Shown here: piece by piece, positions 1-5,182 of the stretch | Layout: the number at the start of each line of letters is the position of its first letter | How positions within the stretch are numbered: position 1 is the stretch's first letter | Assembly (NCBI GenBank): GCA_030528545.1 | Contig: JAUMYR010000147.1 | Span: forward strand, 1-6,443 | DNA: 6,443 bases | From: Propionibacteriaceae bacterium | GTDB taxonomy: Bacteria; Actinomycetota; Actinomycetes; Propionibacteriales; Propionibacteriaceae | Reading direction: 5' to 3' | The notes under the pieces: generated by a model | Told to the model about the DNA's origin: nothing | The model's input: the letters and a program-made list of their open reading frames with translations, nothing else | The model's database searches: none | Made by a program: the position numbers and the translations under genes

Positions 1-17
1 CTGGTGCCGGGTGCGGC

Positions 18-1163
18 TCAGTGGTGCCCGGCGTCGGAGGCCAGAGCGAAGGTTCCCTGCGCCCGGCGGACCCCCTGCACCCGGTGGGTCGGCACGATGG
101 AGCTGAGGAAGGCGTAGTCGCGCCGCTCGAAGTCGGCCCGCAGGTCGCCCGCCTCGGCGCGGCGGCGCAGGCAGCGCCACCAGTCGGAGATGTCTCCCCA
201 CCCGGGGGCGGCCAGGGACCCGCCGAACTGCTGCACCGCCAGGGCCGAGCACAGGGACGCGAACCGCAGCCGCTGGTCCAGCGGCCAGGACGCCAGCGTC
301 CCCAGCACCATCGCCGCGGCGAACACATCCCCGGCTCCGGTCGGGTCGATCGCGTGGACGCCGACCGCCGGGCAGTAGCTCTCCTCCCCGGTGGTCTGGT
401 CGATGGCGTAGCTGCCGCGGACCCCGTCGGTCACGATGGCCAGCGGCACCAGCTCGGCGAGTTTGCGCACCGCCTCTGACGGGGTCGAGGTGCGGGTGTA
501 GTTCATCGCCTCGACCGCGTTGGGGCTGAAGGCGTGGCAGTGGGCGAGCGGGGCCAGGGTCTCGAGGTCCCAGCGTTCGGTCTCGTCGAAGCCGACGTCG
601 GCGAAGATCAGAGTGTCGCGATCCCGAAGGGCCGACACCCAGGTCGGGTTGCAGGACAGGTCGACGACCGCGGCCCGGGCCGCGGGAGCCTTCGCCACGT
701 AGGTGTCGATGGGCTCTGGCAGCGGGTGGCCGTGGGTCACCATGCCCCGGTCGTCTCCGTAGGCCATCGACACCGTGATGGCCGAATGAAAGTCCTTGAA
801 CCTCGGGGACGCCGACAGGTCGATGCGTTCCTGCCCGGACAGGGTGTCCCACATCCAGTCGGCGTAGGCGTCGTCGCCGAAGCCCGCGACCAGGCCGGTC
901 CTCAGGCCCAGCCGCGCGGCCGCGGTGGCGAGGTTGGCGATGCCGCCGGGGCACGACCCCATGCCCTTGCTCCAGATCTCCTCGCCCGGGCCCGGCAGGT
1001 GGGACAACCCGGTGAAGATCAGGTCGAAGAACACGGTGCCGCACAGCAGCACGTCCAGCGGCGGGTCGGCGTCCGTGCGGCTCGCCGCCAGCGGGTCCCA
1101 GGCCCAGCAGGTCGGGCAGGCCTCGTCGTCGATGTGCTCGTCGGGATGGTCGGTGGTGTTCAT
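18..1163 (-). CDS. PfkB-family carbohydrate kinase
   Basis: This is a cytoplasmic ATP-dependent sugar kinase of the PfkB/ribokinase superfamily, 381 residues. The substrate-side Asp47 follows the first strand. The N-terminal signature is Gly73-Gly74 with Asn77. The motif PTGAGD at 274-279 gives the anion hole and the catalytic base Asp279, and a Pro-Asn-x-x-Glu element lies at 214-218. The protein is longer than the usual 300-330 residues, with a leader of about 36 residues containing a CPTC motif (Cys16, Cys19) and a tail of about 50 residues after the fold. The ATG at 1163 overlaps the upstream permease stop by four bases (ATGA), and AAGGA abuts the ATG directly, an unusually tight spacing that suggests translational coupling. 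It is last of the four leftward genes seen here. The substrate is not readable: it may be a released sugar, or possibly the imported glycoside itself. The family is certain and the substrate unknown. Confidence 0.93.
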   Translation of the reverse strand: MNTTDHPDEHIDDEACPTCWAWDPLAASRTDADPPLDVLLCGTVFFDLIFTGLSHLPGPGEEIWSKGMGSCPGGIANLATAAARLGLRTGLVAGFGDDAYADWMWDTLSGQERIDLSASPRFKDFHSAITVSMAYGDDRGMVTHGHPLPEPIDTYVAKAPAARAAVVDLSCNPTWVSALRDRDTLIFADVGFDETERWDLETLAPLAHCHAFSPNAVEAMNYTRTSTPSEAVRKLAELVPLAIVTDGVRGSYAIDQTTGEESYCPAVGVHAIDPTGAGDVFAAAMVLGTLASWPLDQRLRFASLCSALAVQQFGGSLAAPGWGDISDWWRCLRRRAEAGDLRADFERRDYAFLSSIVPTHRVQGVRRAQGTFALASDAGHH

Positions 1164-1966
1164 TCCTTTGCGGCCCCCTCAAGGATTCCGGAGATGAAAT
1201 AGCGCTGAAGAAGGATGAAGATGGCGACGATAGGCAGCGCGATGATGACCCCCGCGCTCGACAGCAGCGCGCTGTCAGCGGTGTATTGGCCCTTGAAGAG
1301 AGCCAGTCCGAGGGGTGCGGTGCTGACCGCTCCGCTGGGGCTCATGACCAGGGGGATCAGGAACTCGTTCCACGTCCACATGAACAGCAGCACCGTCACC
1401 GTCGCGATGGAGGGCACCGACGCCGGAGCCGCCACCCGGGTCAGGGCCGCCATTCCGCCAGCGCCGTCGATCGCCGCGGCCTCGATCAGGTTCGCTGGTA
1501 GGGCCCGGAACTGCGCCCTCATCCAGAAGGTGCCGAAGGCGATGGACTGGGCGATCTGTGGGAGGGCGACCGCGGGCAGGGTGTCGATCAGCCCGACCTC
1601 GCGCAGGTCGAAGAACAGCGGGATCACGATGGCCTCGGCTGGCACCATCAACCCGAGCAGGAACAGGTAGAACAGCGCCGAGGAGCCGCGGAAGCGCATC
1701 GTCGCGAAGGCGTACCCGGCCAGGATGGACGCCACCAGCGCGACCGAGACCACGATGAGTGCGACCAGCGCCGAGGTGGCCAGGGCCGGTCCGAACCCGC
1801 CGATCCGCCAGGCATCGGCGAGGTTGCCGGGGTAGAACCCGTCCGGGCGGCCGATCTGCGGGCCGAAGGCCGCCGCCCCGATCGCCGCGATCGGCCCCAG
1901 CGCGAACAGCGCGAAGGCCACCAGGATGACATAGTTCAATGCCCGCTCGGCCGCTGAGACCCTCAT
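1160..1966 (-). CDS. ABC sugar transporter permease, MalG type
   Basis: This is an inner-membrane permease of the binding-protein-dependent sugar ABC importer family (MalG/carbohydrate uptake-1 type), 268 residues, a normal length. About six hydrophobic segments are visible, near residues 11-33, 62-84, 96-119, 130-147, 185-207 and 237-255. The cytoplasmic EAA loop that docks the ATPase reads EAAAIDGAGG at 162-171. The C-terminus QRYFISGILEGAAKE is typical of MalG-like subunits. The frame is open far upstream, to about 2725, but that part lies over the preceding permease and has no membrane character. The ATG at 1966 is chosen because it gives the family N-terminus, has GAGG five bases upstream, and overlaps the preceding stop by four bases. 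It should pair with the upstream permease to form the channel. The transported sugar cannot be inferred from the permease alone. Confidence 0.95.
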   Translation of the reverse strand: MRVSAAERALNYVILVAFALFALGPIAAIGAAAFGPQIGRPDGFYPGNLADAWRIGGFGPALATSALVALIVVSVALVASILAGYAFATMRFRGSSALFYLFLLGLMVPAEAIVIPLFFDLREVGLIDTLPAVALPQIAQSIAFGTFWMRAQFRALPANLIEAAAIDGAGGMAALTRVAAPASVPSIATVTVLLFMWTWNEFLIPLVMSPSGAVSTAPLGLALFKGQYTADSALLSSAGVIIALPIVAIFILLQRYFISGILEGAAKE

Positions 1967-2901
1967 CGCCGCCTCGGTTCCCGCTCGCCGAGCAGCGTCA
2001 CCGCGAGGTTGATCGCGAAGATCAGCAGGGTCAGCACGATCGCGACGGCCGCGGACGAGCCAACCGACTTCAGCTGGAAGGCCCGCCGGTAGACCTCGTA
2101 GCTGGGGACGGTGGTCGCGGTGCCGGGGCCGCCCGCCGTCGTGAGGTAGACCAGGTCGAAGGTTTTGAGGGCGGCGATGATCGTCAGGACGAGGCAGGTC
2201 ACGATCTCGGCCCGCACCGCGGGCAGCGTGATGGCGAAGAACTCCCGGACCGGGCCAGCCCCGTCCAGCCGCGCCGCCTCGTACAGGTCGTTCGGGATCC
2301 TGCCCATCCCGGCCAGCAGCAACAGCATCACCAGCCCGATCTCCAGCCAGAACCCGATAACCCCGACCGCGGGCAGGGCCAGCCCCGGCTCGCCCAGCCA
2401 GCCGCGGGCCAGCCAGCCGAGGCCGATGGCGCGCAGCCCCGAGTTGAGGGTGCCGTTCGGGGAGTAGATCTGGTGCCAGGCCACAGCGACCACGACCAGC
2501 GCGATCACCTGCGGCAGGAAGATCACGGTGCGGAAGAATCCGAGGCCCCGCACCTGACCGCGGCGCAGGACGGCGGCCAGCACCAGGCCGACCAGCAGCG
2601 GCGCGACAGCATAGAAGAGGATGAGGATCAGGGCGTGCCAGATGGCCTCGGCGAAGGCGTGGTCGCCCAGCAGGTCGGCGTAGTTGCCGAACCCCACGAA
2701 GGTGGCCGGGCCGAAGCCCGACCACTCGTACAGCGAGAACTGGCCCGCCCGAAACAGCGGGAACAGCAGGAAAGCCCCGTACAGCGCCAGCGCCGGGGCG
2801 AGGTACAGGTAGGGCACGACCGGGTGCCGGACGACCGCCGAGGGCCGTCCGGCATGACAGGTGGACGCTGGGGCAGCGCCCGTGGCCGGGCGTGCGCTCA
2901 C
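1963..2901 (-). CDS. ABC sugar transporter permease, MalF type
   Basis: This is the second inner-membrane permease subunit of the sugar importer, 312 residues. It has a short polar N-terminus, a first membrane segment at about 32-51 with the family-typical Leu-Ala-Pro-Ala start, and further segments near 86-112, 124-146, 172-197, 231-250 and 280-304. The EAA loop is at 208-216 (EAARLDGAG). The start is a GTG at 2901-2899: no in-frame ATG occurs before the third or fourth membrane segment, AAGG sits seven bases upstream, and the GTGA overlap with the binding-protein stop matches the other junctions of the operon. Its length and lack of a large periplasmic insert fit Gram-positive MalF/UgpA-like subunits rather than enterobacterial MalF. 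It is expected to form a heterodimer with the downstream permease. Confidence 0.94.
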   Translation of the reverse strand: MSARPATGAAPASTCHAGRPSAVVRHPVVPYLYLAPALALYGAFLLFPLFRAGQFSLYEWSGFGPATFVGFGNYADLLGDHAFAEAIWHALILILFYAVAPLLVGLVLAAVLRRGQVRGLGFFRTVIFLPQVIALVVVAVAWHQIYSPNGTLNSGLRAIGLGWLARGWLGEPGLALPAVGVIGFWLEIGLVMLLLLAGMGRIPNDLYEAARLDGAGPVREFFAITLPAVRAEIVTCLVLTIIAALKTFDLVYLTTAGGPGTATTVPSYEVYRRAFQLKSVGSSAAVAIVLTLLIFAINLAVTLLGEREPRRR

Positions 2902-4268
2902 CCGGTCGCCTTGGCGTAGTCGTCCTGGAAGCTGGCCAGCACCTCGGCCGCGGACTTCTGGCCGCCGATCAGCTCCTGCAGGCCGTTGCCCGCGGTGTCA
3001 GCGAAGGACGCCGTGGCGTAGTCGAGGTAGGGCAGCAGCATCCCCTCCCGCGACACCTTGTCGAAGGCCTCGTAGATGTCCTTGTTGACACCCGATGCCG
3101 GGGCCAGCTCCTTCGTCCGCAGCACCGGCATCGCCTCGTTCTTGGCGATGGTGGTCATGGCCTCGGCGCTGGTGATGAACTCGATATAGGCCGCGGCGGC
3201 GTCGGGGTTCTTCGCCTTCGCGGGCACCGAGAACGGAATCCCGGTGCCGCCGGTCGTGGCGAGCTTGCCGTTCACCGCGGGCGGCGGGGCGAAGAAGCCC
3301 AGGTCTTCGCCCATGGACTTCTCCATGTCGGGGGCGAGCCACGAGCCGCCGGGCAGGAAGACCCCGGTGCCCTTGGTGAACTCGGTCCAGGCCGGGTCGT
3401 AGTCGAGGCCGTTGGGGGAGTCCCCGAAGTACTTCTTGTCGGCCCACGCCTTGAAGGTCTCCATGACCTTGGTGTTCGCCTCGTCGGTCCAGGACGCCCC
3501 GGCGTTGCCCATACCGAGCTTCACGATGGCCTCCGGGTCGACGAAGTGGGCCTGGAGCGGGCCGAACACGTGCAGGGCGGGCCACTTCTGCAGGTTGCCC
3601 AGCACCATGGGCTGCAAGCCCGCGTCTTTGGCCTTGTCGAGCAGCGTCAGGTATTCGTCCCACGTCGTGGGCACCGCGCCGCCGATCTGGGCCAGCCGTT
3701 TCTTGGAGTAGAAGACGCCGACGATCTCGCCGGTCTGCGGCAGGCCGTACAGGCTGCCCTCGCCGAAGGTCTTGCCGTCTGGCGAGTAGCGCATCTTCGA
3801 CAGCACGGACGCGGGGAAGCGCGACTCCCAGCCGTAGGCGGCGGCGTAGGCGCCCAGGTCGAGCAGCTGGCCGGCCTTGACGAACTCGCCCATGTCGCCG
3901 CGGGCGTTGTTGACCTGCACCACGTCTGGCACGTCGGCGCCGCTGAGCGCCAGCGCCACGGTCTTCTTGAGGTCGTCGAAGGAGCGGCTCGTCCGCTCGA
4001 CCTTGACATTGGGGTATTTGGCCTGGAAGGCGGCCGTCAGTTCGTCCAGTTGCTGTTTCTGTCCGCCGCGTACCTCCTGGTCCCAGACCTTGAGGGTGAT
4101 CTGGCCCAGCTTGCCGATATCGGTGCCGACCGAACCGGCGGGGGCCGGGGCCTGGGTGGCGGGCGTGTTCGACCCCGGTGCGCAGGCGCTGAGCGCGACG
4201 GCGCTGCCAGCAGCACCGAGGAGGAGCATGCGGCGCGTCAGCGACTGTCGGATGAGGGGCATCGTCAT
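2898..4268 (-). CDS. Sugar-binding lipoprotein of ABC importer (family 1 SBP)
   Basis: This is the extracellular solute-binding protein of the importer, 456 residues, anchored to the outer face of the membrane as a lipoprotein. The leader has twin arginines (TRRMLLLG, 11-18), a hydrophobic stretch and a lipobox LSAC ending at Cys29. The TRRxLL pattern resembles a Tat signal, so export in folded form is possible but not certain. After a Pro/Ala/Thr-rich linker, the mature fold starts near 57 (ITLKVWDQE). It shows family-1 SBP features: YPNVKV at 85-90, DVPDVVQV at 112-119, LYGLPQTGE at 173-181, PTTWDEY at 200-206, and a C-terminal helix ending in FQDDYAKA. The ATG at 4268 is supported by a strong AGGAGG five bases upstream; Met3 is a poorer alternative. 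It is the first gene of the leftward operon, as is usual for the protein needed in greatest amount. The ligand is unknown, probably an oligosaccharide or glycoside. Confidence 0.95.
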   Translation of the reverse strand: MTMPLIRQSLTRRMLLLGAAGSAVALSACAPGSNTPATQAPAPAGSVGTDIGKLGQITLKVWDQEVRGGQKQQLDELTAAFQAKYPNVKVERTSRSFDDLKKTVALALSGADVPDVVQVNNARGDMGEFVKAGQLLDLGAYAAAYGWESRFPASVLSKMRYSPDGKTFGEGSLYGLPQTGEIVGVFYSKKRLAQIGGAVPTTWDEYLTLLDKAKDAGLQPMVLGNLQKWPALHVFGPLQAHFVDPEAIVKLGMGNAGASWTDEANTKVMETFKAWADKKYFGDSPNGLDYDPAWTEFTKGTGVFLPGGSWLAPDMEKSMGEDLGFFAPPPAVNGKLATTGGTGIPFSVPAKAKNPDAAAAYIEFITSAEAMTTIAKNEAMPVLRTKELAPASGVNKDIYEAFDKVSREGMLLPYLDYATASFADTAGNGLQELIGGQKSAAEVLASFQDDYAKATG

Positions 4269-4273
4269 TGGTT

Positions 4274-4279
4274 CCTCCT
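4274..4279 (-). promoter_or_regulatory. Strong ribosome binding site of the sugar-binding protein gene
   Basis: On the minus strand this reads AGGAGG, five bases before the ATG at 4268. It is a full anti-16S match, much better than the partial sites (GAGG, AAGG, AAGGA) at the internal genes of the operon. This fits high translation of the binding protein relative to the permeases, and it decides the start at 4268. Confidence 0.85.
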
Positions 4280-4283
4280 ACAC

Positions 4284-4297
4284 ACGAAGTACGTCGT
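4284..4297. promoter_or_regulatory. 14-bp near-palindrome, candidate repressor operator
   Basis: The sequence ACGAAGTACGTCGT is a dyad in which six of seven base pairs match (the mismatch is A4288/G4293), centred between 4290 and 4291. It lies in the presumed leader of the binding-protein mRNA, just upstream of its ribosome binding site, where bound repressor would block transcription. Being bound by the neighbouring DeoR protein is inference. A short dyad can also arise by chance. Confidence 0.35.
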
Positions 4298-4316
4298 CAC
4301 TTGGTCTTTCGGGATC

Positions 4317-4345
4317 AGTCTGTCACGGATGATCGGAAATGTCAG
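4317..4345 (-). promoter_or_regulatory. Candidate promoter of the transporter-kinase operon
   Basis: On the minus strand CTGACA (4345-4340), matching TTGACA at five of six positions, is followed after 17 bases by CAGACT (4322-4317), a weak -10 with three of six consensus positions. Transcription would start near 4310 and give a leader of about 40 bases that contains the 4284-4297 dyad and the ribosome binding site. An alternative is TTCACG (4378-4373) with TAAAGT (4354-4349) at 18-base spacing, giving a longer leader. Neither is strong, and the choice is uncertain. Confidence 0.25.
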
Positions 4346-4346
4346 T

Positions 4347-4360
4347 AACTTTATGAAGTT
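4347..4360. promoter_or_regulatory. Inverted repeat AACTT-N4-AAGTT, candidate operator
   Basis: The arms AACTT (4347-4351) and AAGTT (4356-4360) are perfectly complementary, with TATG between them; six of seven dyad pairs match overall. It lies between the two divergent start codons in the AT-richest part of the window, next to the candidate promoters of both operons. A wider TAAC/GTTA pair (4346-4349 and 4361-4364) surrounds almost the same place. Function as a regulator site is inferred only from position and symmetry. Confidence 0.3.
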
Positions 4361-4365
4361 GTTAG

Positions 4366-4380
4366 ATATTGCGTGAATAT
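4366..4380. promoter_or_regulatory. Inverted repeat ATATT-N5-AATAT, candidate operator
   Basis: ATATTGCGTGAATAT has perfect 5-bp arms around a 5-base spacer, centred on 4373. It lies just upstream of the candidate -10 of the repressor gene, so a protein bound here would compete with RNA polymerase and could give autoregulation. The symmetry is visible in the sequence. The binding role is inferred, and AT-rich arms of this size are not rare by chance. Confidence 0.3.
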
Positions 4381-4393
4381 GCTTGGTTTGGGC

Positions 4394-4399
4394 TATCGT
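4394..4399 (+). promoter_or_regulatory. Candidate -10 element of the repressor gene (leaderless start)
   Basis: TATCGT fits the actinobacterial TAnnnT -10 pattern and lies six bases before the ATG at 4406, so transcription would begin at or very near the start codon and give a leaderless mRNA. A weak -35, TTGCGT, lies at 4369-4374 with a 19-base spacer. A competing -10, TATGCT (4378-4383), would give a short leader that includes the GGGGG at 4400-4404. Confidence 0.35.
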
Positions 4400-4405
4400 G
4401 GGGGC

Positions 4406-5182
4406 ATGCTCACCGATGTCCGGCAACGCCGCCTGAGAGAACTCGTGCGCACCGAGGGTTCCGTCTCGGTGCCCGACCTGGCCCGGCGCCTAGAGGTCTC
4501 CGAGGCGACCATCCGGCGAGACCTGGACTCCCTGGCCGGGCGCGGCCTCGTCCGCCGGGTGCGCGGCGGGGCCTGCGACCCGCACAGCAGCGTGCCCATC
4601 CGGCCCGAGGCTGACCGGGACGCCTTCGCCGTGGTCGCCGAGCAGGAGGCGGGCGCCAAGCGGGCCATCGGACGCCTGGCCGCATCCCTAGTCAACGACG
4701 GGGACGTCATCGCGCTCGACATCGGCACGACCGTCTTCGCGATGTGCGATCACCTGCGTGACAAGCAGGTGACGGTGGTCACCGCCTCGCTGCCGGTGGT
4801 GCGCGCGCTGCAGGACGCGCCCGAGGTGGACATCGTCGTGCTCGGGGGCATCCTGCGCCCCACCTACGAATCCCTGGTCGGCGTCCTCACCGAGTCCTGC
4901 CTGCGGCAATTGCGGGTGGACAAGGCCTTCCTTGGTGCATCCGGGGTGCGTAGCGACGGCTCGGTGCTGGATTCGACGCCGAGCGAGGTGCCGGTTAAGA
5001 GGGCCATGATCGACATCGCGACGCAGGCCTGGCTGCTCGCCGACCGGGAGAAGTTCCCCGGCAAGGGCATGCTGCAGGTCGCGTCCGTGCTGTCCCTCAC
5101 CGGGCTGGTTACCGACCAACCGCTGGGCAGCGACCTGCTGGCGCTCCCCGACGACCACACGCTGGAGGTGTATCTACCATGA
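4406..5182 (+). CDS. DeoR-family transcriptional repressor
   Basis: This is a 258-residue DeoR/GlpR-family regulator, the standard length. The N-terminal winged helix-turn-helix spans about residues 5-56: VSVPDLARRLEVSEATIRRD at 20-39 is the family's helix-turn-helix, and RRVRGG at 50-55 is the wing. The C-terminal sensor domain has the isomerase-like fold motifs seen across the family: DIGTT at 105-109, VVLGG at 144-148, KAFLGASG at 173-180, Lys199 in the VKRAM segment and ADREKF at 212-217. Such domains bind phosphorylated sugars, which relieve repression. The frame is open from a GTG at 4373, but the ATG at 4406 gives the family N-terminus (MLTDVRQRRL) and sits correctly behind a candidate -10. 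It is followed with a 4-base overlap by the GH4 gene. By position it probably represses both divergent operons and itself. The effector is unknown, perhaps a sugar 6-phosphate made by the locus. Confidence 0.94.
   Translation: MLTDVRQRRLRELVRTEGSVSVPDLARRLEVSEATIRRDLDSLAGRGLVRRVRGGACDPHSSVPIRPEADRDAFAVVAEQEAGAKRAIGRLAASLVNDGDVIALDIGTTVFAMCDHLRDKQVTVVTASLPVVRALQDAPEVDIVVLGGILRPTYESLVGVLTESCLRQLRVDKAFLGASGVRSDGSVLDSTPSEVPVKRAMIDIATQAWLLADREKFPGKGMLQVASVLSLTGLVTDQPLGSDLLALPDDHTLEVYLP

Noticed and set aside
1..17. A possible start of another gene after the kinase stop codon
   Set aside because: The 17 bases left contain no ATG or GTG start in the minus-strand direction and are too short to judge; no terminator hairpin can be established either.
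1967..2725. Upstream extension of the MalG-type permease frame
   Set aside because: The extra codons overlap the MalF-type permease in another frame and read as Arg/Ala/Gly/Pro-rich sequence without membrane segments. The ATG at 1966 fits the family N-terminus and the 4-base overlap.
1939..2919. A 326-codon plus-strand open frame opposite the MalF-type permease
   Set aside because: Highly polar Gln/Arg/Asp/Gly-rich translation with no recognisable domain; it is the antisense shadow of a membrane-protein gene.
4313..4334. GATCA-N12-TGATC inverted repeat as a separately annotated operator
   Set aside because: Only 5-bp arms with a long 12-base spacer, so chance is a fair explanation; it is mentioned only as part of the control-region finding.
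2892..4376. A 494-codon open frame on the plus strand opposite the sugar-binding protein
   Set aside because: It is antisense to a clear family-1 binding protein. Its translation is rich in Arg, Gly, Val, Gln and His with no domain, as expected opposite a gene whose third codon positions are nearly all G or C.
4373..4405. GTG (4373) and ATG (4379) as starts of the DeoR regulator
   Set aside because: They add 11 or 9 residues (the first reads MNMLGLGYRGG) not expected in the family, and they overlap the candidate promoter elements. The ATG at 4406 gives the standard N-terminus and length.
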